A DNA stretch of 64,000 bases from Papaver somniferum (Eukaryota > Streptophyta > Magnoliopsida > Ranunculales > Papaveraceae). Made by a program: the position numbers and the translations under genes. Positions within the stretch are counted from its first letter, which is position 1. Each line of letters begins with the position of its first letter. The stretch spans positions 1,888,406 through 1,952,405 of the forward strand of contig NW_020639929.1 in assembly GCF_003573695.1 (NCBI RefSeq), in the 5' to 3' direction. This document shows, piece by piece, positions 1-10,535 of this stretch. The notes below the pieces were generated by a model. The model saw only the letters and a program-made list of their open reading frames with translations, made no database searches and was not told the DNA's origin.

Positions 1-796
1 AAGTCAATCTTGGTATTATTGCCTGGGTTAACCACATCAACCAGAGGATGGGTTTCTAACAGTTGAGACTCGTGTTGAATATTATTAAGTTCGGGAAAAC
101 GAGTACGAAGATAGTCTCGTAAGATGGGTGAGGCATTGATGTCAAGTCCCAAGTGAGGGATATTTTTAAGAGTTAAAGAACATGGAGAATGATAATCACC
201 CCCAAACTTAGAGTTTTCGGCGTCTCTAGGTAGACTGGTCATAATCTCCCTAATTTCTAGGTCATCAGATTCCTGAAAGTGGGCGATTGATTTTTCTAAG
301 TCAGGTTCATCCCCGCTAATCTCTACGAGTTCTTCTAAGACTATTGTTTCTAAATCGTTTGACTCGAAAACAGTACTCTCAAGATAAACTGGTTCCTCTA
401 AACCATCATCGGTTTCGTAATCATCGTCTAAAACGGGGGTATTTCTAGTCAAATCCTCGTCCTTTTGAATAGGTAAATAATTATTAAAATTATTGGATTT
501 GAACTAGAAATATCATTATAATCATCATCACCATCCTCCTCCTCATCATCATCACAATATAATTTTTGATATTCACGAATTCTCAAGCTTTGTTCCCAAC
601 TACATGGTCTATGTTTATAATATTTCTCATAGATCGTTAGAGGTGATTCCTCAATAAAAGTTGGAGTATCCATATATCGCTGCCCACGCATATATTCACC
701 AAGAGTCATTTCCGAAGACGTCTCTTGATAACGAGAATTTCTAGACATATATTCTCGCAACGTCATTGCAGGTGGCGTCTCCTCAAAAGGATTCAT
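1..796 (-). pseudogene. gag-derived acidic ORF, array copy 1, frameshifted and cut by the window edge
   Basis: This is the first copy of the ORF that is intact at 10536-11441. The ATG is at 796, and the codon before it in the longer open frame is GTG. The first ~98 codons match the second copy. A small deletion near 503-506, in the AAATTATATGG context, then shifts the frame, so the remainder (down to position 1) continues in another frame. The protein is rich in Asp and Glu, including a run of acidic residues after a CDDD-like start. It has no recognisable zinc knuckle or protease. See the second copy for the family comparison. Confidence 0.7.
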
Positions 797-799
797 CAC

Positions 800-1821
800 C
801 GAAGAAATATAAACTACAGAGGGATTCTATACAATCACAAACAAGGCCGACTCGACTCCACCAAAGCAAACCTAAAGATTTCTAGCAACAAAAAGCATGA
901 TGGCTCCACTTAGATTGTTTCTAGACCAGCTTCTATCTCTCGAAGGGGAATTCGTTACATTTGAGCAACCCTCTGGATCAATCCGAGCTAATGTGAGATG
1001 AAACTGAGGCGAGGGAAGCTCAATGGAGATTTTATAACCAAGGCCTCACCGGCGTTACAAGGGGCTTGTTTCAACTCCCAGAAGTCATCATGAACTTTGA
1101 AGTTGCTTAAAAGGTAACCAATATCCTTTGAAAAATTTCCTAACAAGCTCGATACCCTATAGTCTCTTTCTAATCAGATTTTAAAACTTGGGTTCGCGTT
1201 AGGTTTTGTTTTCCTAAAACGGCAAGAAGGGAACGGTGATGAAATCCGAACCCTTATCTTGTTTAGGCCAGGCCTTGCCCTTTACTAGGAAAATAAAGAC
1301 AGTCCGGTTCGTCCTCAAACAATTATCACCTTAAGGCATACAGTAACTCGCTTGCAGGGGATTCGCGAGTGTTTCGATTGGACTTACCTCCCGTACCAGA
1401 CGGGGGATGAACCGTTGTCGTCGACTCGGGCCACGACTCCTATGCCGTGTACGAACCCGAGGGGCCGAGACGATATAGTAATCGTCGTCCTTCCCTGCAC
1501 ACAGTTTATATAATTTTTTTTTTTTTTTAATAATACCCTTCCGTAGGGTTAAAAAAAGAATAAATCCAATTGTCCAGAATAAAGTCCAAATAAAAATCCA
1601 AAAATTACAAAAATTATGAAAGATAAAGCCTATTTACAAATCCTAAAAAAAAAATTATGTCTTTTTTTTCTTCTCTTTTAGCTTTTAGCTTTAAGCTTTT
1701 TGTTCCCAAGTCCTTAGTATTCCACTTCGAACCTGTAAATCAAAGACACAAAAAGAAACGTAAAAAGGAACAAATAATAGTAAAAAAAAAAAAATAACCT
1801 AAAAATTCTACCTAAACACAA
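800..1821 (-). other. Untranslated leader of the array retroelement, copy 1
   Basis: This non-coding stretch lies between the PBS and the gag-derived ORF (read on the minus strand). It shares a long block with the leader of the element at 45781-54279: the part around 1455-1510, with GAACCCGAGGGGCCGAG and TCCTTCCCTGCACACAG, recurs around 52330-52390. That links the two elements as relatives. Homopolymer T and A runs lie at about 1515-1530 and 1645-1670. The same leader is at 11445-12481 and 22105-23142. Confidence 0.7.
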
Positions 1822-1840
1822 ATCCGCGTCGGCGGCGCCA
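1822..1840 (-). other. Primer-binding site, array copy 1
   Basis: On the minus strand, three bases after the LTR end, the sequence reads TGGCGCCGCCGACGCGG. The first eight bases (TGGCGCCG) are those expected for the tRNA-Asp-type PBS of Athila/Tat elements. The remainder diverges from that consensus. Confidence 0.65.
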
Positions 1841-1843
1841 AAA

Positions 1844-3404
1844 TGATTAAAGATTTTTCGTGGTTGTAGTAATGAGGTTCAAACTCTCGGACTTGTGAAG
1901 ATTAAATTTAAAGATTTAATAAAATTATATACAAAATTATTAACAATGGGTGCGAGAGGTAACAAAGACACTAGATTCCACTATTATGCAAAATTGAATG
2001 ATAAATATTTCAAAACTCTATTCAATTCTTAAGTCCTTTTTTATCTTTAATTCACTATCAATCAATAGATTCTCAAACATTATTTGCAAACCTTAAGCAT
2101 AGATTATCAAGAGATTAAACCAAGCATAACCTATCAAACTGAATAACAAATAATTAAGACAATCATTCAAACAATTTAAAACTCTGCAAAAGCAGCGATT
2201 AGGTGAATTATATAATTAAATGAAATAGTTACCCATTTATGTTGCATGAATAACTTCCTCCATTGCCTTGGTTACGAGGGAATTAGATCATCATAGTATA
2301 AATGCTCTCAAAATAATTTATTATGGCTCAAAAATGGTTTACAAATGATGAGAAGAAGAGAAAATGGTGTAAACTGTAATCTGCAACGCACAAAAGCGTC
2401 ACAGAATGAACGATAAATGACAAGTGCTGCTGCTGTTTAGACTGCGCTGCGACCCACGCATGTGCGTCTTAGACATTGTTGATAAACGACTGTTCTTGCG
2501 AGTCCGTTCTTCGTGCTCTTGGTGTTCTTCATCAGCAGCAGCAGCAGCAACAGAGTTTCATCAACTCTTGATTTCTGCTTCTCTGACCCTCTTATCGACT
2601 CCCCAACTCTCGACAACCTCTCTGTAGCACATTAGGAACATATTTAACGTAATTGAACCATTGAATATCCTCCATTAACTGCAAATAATCTTCATTTACT
2701 CGGCCATTGAAGAAAAATATTTCGGAATATTTTCTTCCCTGAATTATCTCTATACGCATCTGGAGCTGTAAATGGTGAGTAGATTTTCTTTGTTTATCTC
2801 AAACACACTTCAGAATATAGCCAAGCCCCATCCAAACACGAGCAGCACACTTCCAACTCATCAAACCCCGTGAAATATTTTCCATGCACGCGTCTGCTCG
2901 GAATTCATCTGATGGATTTTCCAGCCAAATTTGATCGCATCCAACACCCATATCCTTCCTGTATAGCCCAGCAGAAGATACCCAATGAGTTTCAGCCATT
3001 GAATCGGCCTGAAACTCCTTCAAAAGTCGATTGGCAAATATGCCAGTAAATAGCCAAATTTTCCCGCCAATTTTGGAATTTGAATTTGGGAAGAAAACTG
3101 GCCTCCCCCTAATCCAGTTCTGGTGTCCCTTTAGCAATTGGGGCTGAAATAGTAATTTTTGTGTGGAAATAATAATTTTTCTTGGTTCCTCCGGGACATT
3201 TCTGTGACGTTTCCATTGCATTTCTGGGGTTCCTTTAATACTTTATCTTGGGGGTGTAAAACACCACTTTTTGAGCCCATTTCGCCGCAAGGGCTTATTT
3301 CTCTAAAATTTCCTACAAGAACACAAAATAACACAATAAGTACTTAATCGAGTCTAACAATACAGAATATTGAGAACAAAATAGACACATAAATGCGTCT
3401 ATGA
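1844..3404 (-). repeat. LTR of the array retroelement, copy 1 (1561 bp, shared LTR)
   Basis: The boundaries come from alignment by eye with the paired LTRs at 45781-47224 and 52834-54279, which share the same outer motifs, a CAGCAGCAG run, and the GGTGTCCCTTTAGCA block. On the minus strand it ends in ...TTAATCA next to a PBS. It begins TCATAGACGC next to a purine-rich tract (AAGTTTGGGGCTATT, about 3405-3420), with TC where TG is expected. Having a PBS on one side and a PPT on the other shows that it serves as 5' LTR for the element to its left and 3' LTR for the element to its right. The TATA region near 2641 reads TATTTAACG on the plus strand. The other copies read TATTTATACG, so this LTR has lost two bases from its TATAAATA box. 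ORFs across it are incidental. Confidence 0.85.
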
Positions 3405-3570
3405 AATAGCCCCAAACTTATTATTTGCTAGTCCTCGAGCAAAACTAAAAAATAAAACCAGTTAATCTCGGGTGGGTTTAACAGAGGTGTACCCACAAAA
3501 ACCATGACTTCTAATTGGTCAAAAGTATCCAAAGAGCTATGAGGACATACACATTCTCAACCTATCTCGG
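3405..3570 (-). other. Polypurine tract and 3' untranslated remnant of the array retroelement, copy 1
   Basis: Next to the LTR the minus strand reads AAGTTTGGGGCTATT, the expected PPT position. The following ~150 bases (TTATTATTTGCT, CCTCGAGCAAA, then ATACCCACAAAA-like text on the plus strand) match the same position in the 45781-54279 element (47225-47410). The match fades by about 3560-3570, where the PMD-bearing block appears to start. Equivalent segments follow the LTRs at 14068 and 24716. Confidence 0.6.
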
Positions 3571-3696
3571 CGCTGGCTTGGCGTGGCGCGGATTGTTAGC
3601 ACCATGAAGCTTGTTCTTGCGGGCCCAATTGCCTTTTTCCATACATATCTCAAATAGGAAATCCTTTCCTTATTCAAATTCCAAAAGTGTCACTCC

Positions 3697-3703
3697 TATA
3701 AAA
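3697..3703 (+). promoter_or_regulatory. TATA box of the PMD gene, copy 1
   Basis: TATAAAAGGG lies about 90 bases upstream of a clear 5' splice site (GTATGT at 3796) and on the same strand as the PMD coding region. This suggests that the gene had its own promoter, separate from the minus-strand LTR. The same element is at 14358-14364 and 25008-25014. Confidence 0.6.
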
Positions 3704-4311
3704 GGGTTTGCTCTCCTTTTTATCTCGTATCTTTGTTCTCACGTCCTTGCGCTAGCGGTAGAGTGGTAGCAATAAAGCGGGCAAGCATATTCCAGGTATG
3801 TATTCCAGCGTTTCTCTTTCAATTTTTTTTTGTATTGGTGCAAACCCTATCCATAGGTGTATCTTCCATGAACTTGTAGAATATTTCAACGTGAACACCG
3901 CAGTAATGGTAGCCACCTCAATTATTATGCAAAACAGGCGTACACGGGAAGATGACTGCCACCAATTCCTTTCCCATGAAAACCTAGTTTTTAGGGTTTC
4001 CTCCTTTTCCTTGGGGTGACTGTGTGCATAGTTTCCGCGGTGGGGCGCACTTTCTTGGCCGAGTGCGTACTTTTCGCTGCAAGGTACGACTTTGGCAAAG
4101 GGCGTGGTTTCTGCGGTAACGTAGGGTTTGCCAGTCCCCATTTTTTCGGTTATGAGCGTTATGTCTTGCAACTTAAAACAAATTGCCCCCATCCAAAATG
4201 GATTCTCCGTTGTTGATAAAATAGTTTTCATGCACTTTGTAGTAACTTCTCTTCCCACCCCTTTCTTTATTGTAGTTGAAAGCGTAAGCATCTTAAGAAG
4301 GTTTCGTTAGG

Positions 4312-7094
4312 ATGTCACCTGAGAAAATCCATCCCACGGCTTTGAAAAATATTGGCAGCTCTAAGCCAAACATGGATGATGAATTTTTCACAACGTCCGC
4401 CACAACTAGGAGAAATCAACCTAAGTTTGTGCCCGTCCTTATGACCGGTTCAGAGGGTGAGGAGATACCCAGTCGGTTCGACCAGGTTGTATAATACGAT
4501 TTTGCTTTCAGAGGTAAGAGTATCCTACTTCTTCCATTGACTTCAGAATCTATCAGAGTTCATTGCGTTCTTTCGACAAGTGGATGCCATTTATGATAAG
4601 TCAGGATTGCGTATAAGCAAATTTGATCAAATCGCAAATCATTGGCGTTGTCACAGCTTCTGCGGCGCTTAAAATCAGGAAAGATATCCCGATCTTAGTG
4701 GCTTTCATCTCCCGATGGTTTCCAGACACTCACACGGCCATATGCAGGTGGGGTGAAATGACTGTCTCTTTGGAAACTGTGGTTGTCTTGCTGAACCTTC
4801 CCATAACAGGGAATCTTGATATCACCTTGTCTGAAGATGAAGAACAAATGCACACTTCTCTCGTTGCAAAGTCAAAAGGATTTTTCTGGAAGGAAAACGA
4901 GACCAGGTGTTTCTACAGCTGGTGGGTGTCTCAATGGTTCCCAGATGAGTCGTAGGCAGATCAAAAGAATAGTACGCTTCATGTCGCGGCATTCTTGGTT
5001 CTTTAGTTATCCAGGGACATTTTTGATGACGGCTCTGGTAATAAGGAAATAAGACATGGTTTCATTAAGTTTTCCATCAGATTACCGAAAGGTGTTGTTC
5101 TCCCCATTCGCGGCTTGTTTCTCGGTTATCTGTACACACATTTGGATCATCTGGTTGCGGACATGCGTGCTTCAAACGGCTACATGAAAGTGGACTCGTA
5201 CGTTCATGTTGCTTTTCTTCAAGCGTGGTTGTGGGAGCATTTCGAGAAGTGCGCTCCAAAACTGCTGGCTTTACTTCCCGATTCTTGGGGTGGTTCTAGG
5301 ATACTTCACTGGGTGAACAGGCTCCCAAGATCTGGCTCGAACATGGTTGACTTCCTTAACAACTCCCACACAATCAACTTTCATCCATGGGCTCCAGTGC
5401 ATGGCTCCATAGTTCAAATAAACACTTTTTTCTGTTCCGAATACATCTTTGCTTTCTGAAAAGAATACGAGCATTGGGGAGGTTGTGTTCATGCGAAGTT
5501 GCACGCCTAGTTATGTACCGTATTTCTTTCGAGGATCTTGTCAGGAAGTCTCTTACAACATTGACAGGGCGGCTCGACATATGGGATTTGACCAAGGGGT
5601 CCCGCTCTCTTCTCAGTCGGTTTTTCCAGAAAACTTTTGTTCCAGCTTCTCTTGATGCTAGTGCTCTTGCGTCCAGTATAAGTCTTCCCTTCTTCTTGCT
5701 ATCGGCATGAAATCCGACAACAACTTCTAAGTATAACATATTCTGGAAGGACGAGTTCCTTGCCATTCATAGATTCGTGAATGACGTAATGAATAATACT
5801 TGTGGTAATCCTTCTGCTGCAACTTTAGCAAGGCATCCATTGTTAAAGGATCCTTCCTCGCCCAAACAGAAATCTCCTAACGCGGAAACGGACAGTCCGC
5901 AAAAGAAGGAGCGAAGGTCGAAAGATCACGCGGGTGGTCTTTGATCAGATTCAACGGCCATTGTGACTTTCAGTTCTTCCAACGTTCGGGTATGTATTCT
6001 TTTATTGCCCACTCAGTCGGATTGCAAAATTGTTTCGTTATTCAAAATCTTTCCTTATATCTTAACCAGGGCGTGAACGCCTTTTCCCAGCTTGCATGCA
6101 GTCAGAAAACGGCGGCTCCCGCAGCAGAGGGTGGCAATGCTGATCCTCACAGAACGGTGGATCTCGCGGCAGAGGGTGACAATGCCGAGCCTTCTTGCTG
6201 TGAAGAAGAGCTTGAAAAGGAGGAAAGCTTGGAATCTAGTGATGATGAAAATAACTCTTCCAATAACAGTGTTGAGTCTTCTTATAGTCAGTCTGAAAGT
6301 GAATCAGTGAGTCTTCCACGCATTCTTCTTCTTCTTCTTCCTTTCTCTCCTCTCTTTTTTTTTTTTTGAAATATGTCTAAACCAAGATATCGTAGGGAGA
6401 ACCCGCTCCTGAAGATGGCCCCGAGGAGGAAAACCGTGGAGACACAACTTTGTCTCCAACCGTGGCAGCTGCGCTTGGCGACCCGGAAATAGAGGTCGAT
6501 CAAGATGAAGATGTTGGTGCGGCTCAAGTAGCGGAGAGTGCTCCAGCGACCGCTGGCGCCATTGTAGTTAGGAGTCCCTTTCCAGTTGTTGGTTCGGTTT
6601 CCGGCACCATTTTCGATCCTCCATACTTAGTTCCTTATCCAGATCATGTGTTGATCGGAGGCTTCAGCGTACCAGCCAAATACGAGACGTTATATACCAA
6701 GATATTGGAAAGGTATGGACACATCGCCACAACGAAAAAGGTTAATAGTAGGTTTGCGCTGGTCAAGCGTGTGGAGGAAGCTTTATCTTCGATTGACGAC
6801 ATGTGCAAAGTGACTGGCCATACCGTTTCTAAGGACTTGGTCTCAAGCTGGAAGTTCCATCGTGATGTGTGCGTAGACCACGGGTTCAACGTTTCCTGGT
6901 TTTTTGAAGGTTTCTCTGAGATCGAAAAGTTGTAGACCACGGCGGCTGAAGGACCTTCCGCGGATGAGGTCGCACGGCATGAGGCGGAGATCAAAAAGTT
7001 GTCCACAAAGCTGAAGCTGAAACGGGCGGCTCTCGAAAGCACGAATGAGGCTTTCTCCAAGAAGAGCAAGCCATTACTAGATAGTTTTCCTTGA
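4312..7094 (+). pseudogene. Plant mobile domain (PMD / MAIN-like) pseudogene, copy 1
   Basis: The gene is recognised from the PMD pattern around 4680-4800: a segment on a wandering residue set (LVAFISRWFPDTHT) followed by WGEMTVSLETVVVLLNLPITG, the hallmark of PMD proteins. A second conserved block lies at 5050-5450 (LPKGVVLP...GYLYTHLD, then a tryptophan-rich AWLWEHFEKCAPK). Likely introns are 3796-4275 (in the leader), 5990-6069 and 6307-6395, all GT-AG. The tail is acidic and Ser-rich (about 6110-6310), then a 161-residue stretch and a Lys-rich end. Lesions include in-frame stops at 4492-4494, 5004-5006 and near 5941 and 6933, a frame change near 4640-4670, and frame breaks near 5425 and 5630 private to this copy. 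PMD proteins of Arabidopsis act in silencing and development, and many plant PMD genes travel with transposons. It lies antisense to the retroelement. Not functional as it stands. Confidence 0.7.
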
Positions 7095-7612
7095 ATGTAC
7101 TCTTGTCTTTTGAACTTCTTTATTTAGGCTTCTTCTTTTTTGAAAGGCGAACAGAGCGCCTGGTTCATGGTTCGATTTGAATTGATATATAATCGTCTCC
7201 TATGAGGGTTTTGGATTATTCTTTTATAATGAATTATTTTATTTATTTTTTTAGAATAATGTTGTTTTTGGTTATGACTATTTGTGGCATAATATCCCAG
7301 GAGAGCCATGGAGTTGTCAATGTTGTGTTGTCAGTAGAAATTATGGGATGAAACATGGGGATAACATGGTTGTCGGTTTCTACTATCTTTGTGAAAATTC
7401 TAGGTAGTAGAACATGCAACTCGGATGTAAATCTGAGTTTTTGTGGGCGGAGGCGCCGTGACTGTGAAGATCCCCAATAATTCCCAAGTCCCCAGTCGTT
7501 CCAGAGTCGTCTGATAACCGAGGCGGCGGCTAGTCTGTTTCCATCATCTCGATATCTGGGTTGAAAAGATGGAATCAGAAATCAGGAATTGATATTGTGA
7601 CCGATAGATTAA
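7095..7612. other. Non-coding segment between PMD gene end and second PBS-like site, copy 1
   Basis: This is the 3' flank of the PMD pseudogene. It includes an AT-rich stretch at 7205-7265 and a G/C-rich piece at 7440-7540. I see no gene. The short open frames on either strand do not persist between copies. Equivalent segments are 17756-18276 and 28407-28927. Confidence 0.5.
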
Positions 7613-7631
7613 TCTCCCACTGTGGTCGCCA
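7613..7631 (-). other. Second PBS-like site, copy 1
   Basis: The minus strand reads TGGCGACCACAGTGGGAG immediately after ...CTCAAACA-AT. This resembles the arginine-tRNA-type PBS of many plant Ty3/gypsy elements (TGGCGCCCACCGTGGGG) with mismatches. It implies that the sequence to its right, starting at 7634 with TGTTTGAGGG, is the end of a different LTR from the one at 1844-3404. The same site is at 18277-18295 and 28928-28946. Confidence 0.5.
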
Positions 7632-8329
7632 ATTGTTTGAGGGTGAAAACAGTTTCTGCTGATTTTGGTAATTTCGAGTGTGTGGGTGAGAAACGAGTTT
7701 AAACCCTAAACAATGTACTGCAAGGGAGTACTTTGATTCGAGAGATCAATCTGTAAAAATCCGTCCTAAACCAAGAAATGGCCGTTTCAGACTTAGTTCG
7801 GTCACAAAGTGAAGGAGAAAGGTTGGTCTAGGGAGGGAAGCGAAGATAGTGTTGAGACCAGAATAGTTGATTCGGGAGTAGTTTTTTGACGACTTGTATC
7901 AGAAAGTGGAAAGATAACATATGGGAAAGCTAACAAGTGATTTCTGAATGTTGTACTCTCCTGACCAAAACTTGTTCTTTGGTGGAAATAAGTCAGACCT
8001 ATTTATACAAGTCGCAACGAAATGTACCCTGGTCTCGTAAGAAGTGGTAACGGTTGAGTAAATGGAAGAAAACGGTAACAGGTAACGCCTGGAATTGATG
8101 TTTCCATAATGAAGGAAACGTTTCACCATTACTTCTTGTAATTTACTAACCGCCTCACTCTTATGACACTTTCTTGTAACGGGCATAGTGTATGCCGCAT
8201 GCTGTAAACCGCCAGACCAATACCCTGATGAGCATCCCCCAGTTTGTGACATGTTTTGATGTCTCGAGTGTTTTGTGTACCATGTGCTATTGTTTGGAAA
8301 GTTGAGCTTGGGAGGCTTTCCGGCTCGGT

Positions 8330-9765
8330 GGTGACCTTCGGCGGTCGAGATTTTGCATCTCGAGAAGAAGGTTAGTCGTTGATTGTGGTTACCTACCGTT
8401 GGTAGCAGTGGCGTGGCCACGGTGCTGGCATGGCTTGCACATTCTCTTGGCATGGCTAATTAGGGTTTGGTGTCGTGACCATATAACTAGCATAGTCCAA
8501 AGAGTTGGCAGTGTAGCCAAAGGTTGCCACAAGTCGTTTGGTTTAGTAGCGAGCTTGTACGGATGAGATTTGCATCTCAGAAGGAAGGATAGTCGTTGAT
8601 TGTTGCAACCTTCCGTTTGGCAGCCAGCGGCATAGAGGAATGGCCGTCATGGATTTGGCATGGCCAAATTAGGGCTTTGGCACCGTGGCAAAGAGTTGGC
8701 ATCGTATCCAAGAGATTTCCACAAGTCATTTGGTGGAAATTTTGTACGTCTGAGATTTGCATCTCAGAGGGAAGGGTATCCGTTGATTGTTGAAACCCTC
8801 CGTTTGGCATGGTTTAAGAGCGGCCAAGCTAGGATTTTGGCATAGTTTTAAGCGCGGCCAAAATTAGGGTTTTGGCATAGTTTGGGCAGCCAAAATTAGA
8901 GCTTGGCATTTGGCCAAAAGTTGCCACACGTTTGGTGAGGAACTTGGACGACTGATATTTGCATCTCAAAAGGAAGGGTGGATGTTGATTGTTGCAACCC
9001 TTCGTTTGGCTGCCAGCGGCATGGAGGCATGGCCGGCATGGCTTTGGCATGGTTTAAGAGCGACCAAGCTAGGATTTTGGCATAGTTTTAAGCGCGGCCA
9101 AAATTAGGGTTTTGGCATAGTTTAGGCAGCCAAAATTAGAGCTTGGAATTGGGCCAAAAGTTGCCACACGTTTGGTGAGGAACTTGGACGACTGATATTT
9201 GCATCTCAAAAGGAAGGGTGGTTGTTGATTGTTGCAACCCTTCGTTTGGCAGCCAGCGGCATGGAGGCATGGCCGGCATGGCTTTGGAGTGGTTTAGGCG
9301 CGGCCAAGCTAGGATTTTGGCATAGTTTTAGGCGCGGCTAAAATTAGGATTTTGTCAAAGTTTAGGCGCGGCCAAAATTAGGGCTTGGCATTGGGCCAAA
9401 AGTTGCCACGCGTTTGGTGGCGAACTTGGACGACTGAGATTTGCATCTCAGAAGGAAGGGTAGTCATTGATTGCTACAACCCTTCCTTTGGAAGCTAGCG
9501 TCATGGAGGCATGGCCGGCGTGGCTTTGGCATGGTTTAGGCGCGGCCAAGCTAGGATTTTGGCATAGTTTTAGACGCGACCAAAATTAAGGTTTTGGCAT
9601 AGTTTAGGCGCGGCCAAAATTAGGGCTTGGGATTGGGCCAAAAGTTTTCACGCGTTTGGTGGCGAATTTGGACGGCTGAGATTTGCATCTCATAAGGAAG
9701 GGTGGTTGTTGATTGTTGAAACCCTTCATTTGGAAGCCAGCGGCATGGAGGCATCGCCGGCATAG
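8330..9765. repeat. Tandem repeats of ~240 bp with an ATTTGCAT palindrome, copy 1
   Basis: The marker GATTTGCATCTC or its variants occurs near 8344, 8566, 8752, 8958, 9198, 9440 and 9680. The last four are spaced about 240 bases apart and the earlier ones are more diverged. Each unit also carries TTGATTGTTGCAACCCTTC, CAGCGGCATGGAGGCATGG and CGGCCAAAATTAGGG-type blocks. The marker is a short palindrome (GAGAT...ATCTC) around ATTTGCAT. Position upstream of a minus-strand TATA box would fit repeated U3 enhancer sequence, which is inference. Confidence 0.8.
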
Positions 9766-9766
9766 C

Positions 9767-10412
9767 TTTGGTGCGGAGGTGTGGCTGGCATGGCATGCAA
9801 TTGGCACTATGGTGCGGCTGGCATGGTTGGTATGCCTTTGGCGCGGAGATGTGGCTGGCATGGTTGGTATGCCTTTGGCGCGGAGATGTGGCTGGAATGG
9901 CATGTCATTGGCACAGTGGTGTGGCTGGCATGACTTTGGCGCGGAGATGTGGCTGGCATGGCATGCCATTGGAACGATGGTGCGGCTGGCATGGCATGCC
10001 ATTGGCACGGTGATGCAGCTGGCATGGTTGGCATGCCTTTGGCGCGGAGATGCGGCTGGCATGGTATGCCATTGGCACGGTGGCGCGGCTGGCATGGTTG
10101 GCATGCCTTTGGAGCGGAGATGCGGCTGGCATGGCATGCCATTGGCACGGTGGCGCGGCTGGCATGGTTGGCATGCCTTTGGAGCGGAGATGTGGCTGGC
10201 ATGGCATGCCATTGGTACGGTGGTGCGGCTGGCATGGTTGGCATGCCTTTGGCGTGGAGATGTGGCTGGCATGGCATGCCATTGGCACGGTAGTGCGGCT
10301 GGCATAGTTGGCATGCCTTTGGCGCGGAGATGTGGCTGTCATGGCATGGAATTGGCACGATGGTTCGTCTGGCATGGTTGGCATGCCTTTGGCGTGGAGA
10401 TATGGCTATTAT
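9767..10412. repeat. 70-bp GC-rich minisatellite, copy 1 (about 9 units)
   Basis: The block GCATGCCTTTGG followed by CGGAGATG recurs at 10031, 10101, 10171 and 10241, giving a 70-bp period. Each unit contains GGCTGGCATGG and the palindrome GGCATGCC. Because 70 is not a multiple of three and stops are rare, open frames of 80-240 codons appear in several frames on both strands. They are repeat artefacts with Trp-His-Gly or Pro-Cys-Gln-rich translations. Confidence 0.9.
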
Positions 10413-10535
10413 GGTTTAGTGTGTCGAAACCCTAGTTTCAAATATGTGGCACGCGTGAATAACTGGGGATCCTCTAAGTCAATCAGATTGGACTCACACA
10501 GCTGACCACAATGAAAGAGGTGGTCTTCCTTAAGT

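Larger units (their letters stand above)
7634..10458 (-). repeat. LTR-like segment of a second retroelement (block B), copy 1
   Basis: The segment begins with TG right after the second PBS-like site. A minus-strand TATA box (TATAAAT, complement of 8001-8007) lies about 370 bases inside, the layout of an LTR read on the minus strand: R-U5 at 7634-7975 and a long repeat-filled U3 beyond. The U3 would contain the 240-bp repeats and the 70-bp minisatellite. No partner LTR is present. The far end is uncertain, because the third copy continues past 31769 into sequence that still resembles the minisatellite. Confidence 0.45.

Noticed and set aside
2533..2555. CAG trinucleotide run as a possible polyglutamine gene
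   Set aside because: It lies in the LTR, is short, and recurs in the related LTRs near 46434 and 53487 without a coding context.
2424..3347. ORFs of 62-140 codons inside the LTR (repeated in the other LTRs)
   Set aside because: They lie wholly within the LTR, on both strands, and match no family. Their conservation only reflects the youth of the copies.
1844..3404. Interpretation of the array LTR as a solo LTR
   Set aside because: A solo LTR would have target duplications and no PBS or PPT. Here both are present, one on each side.
3740..3790. A tRNA-like stretch (GCGGTAGAGTGGTAGCA) near the PMD leader
   Set aside because: Only a B/D-loop-like word is present. No cloverleaf, anticodon stem or acceptor pairing can be made.
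3752..4291. Minus-strand 179-codon ORF at the PMD leader
   Set aside because: It overlaps the plus-strand promoter, leader and intron of the PMD gene, has no recognisable domain, and breaks in the other copies.
9604..10435. Long ORFs of 114-240 codons on both strands over the 70-bp repeat (and in copies 2 and 3)
   Set aside because: They are low-complexity products of a 70-bp repeat read in rotating frames, open on both strands at once. No domain, and they change with single indels between copies.
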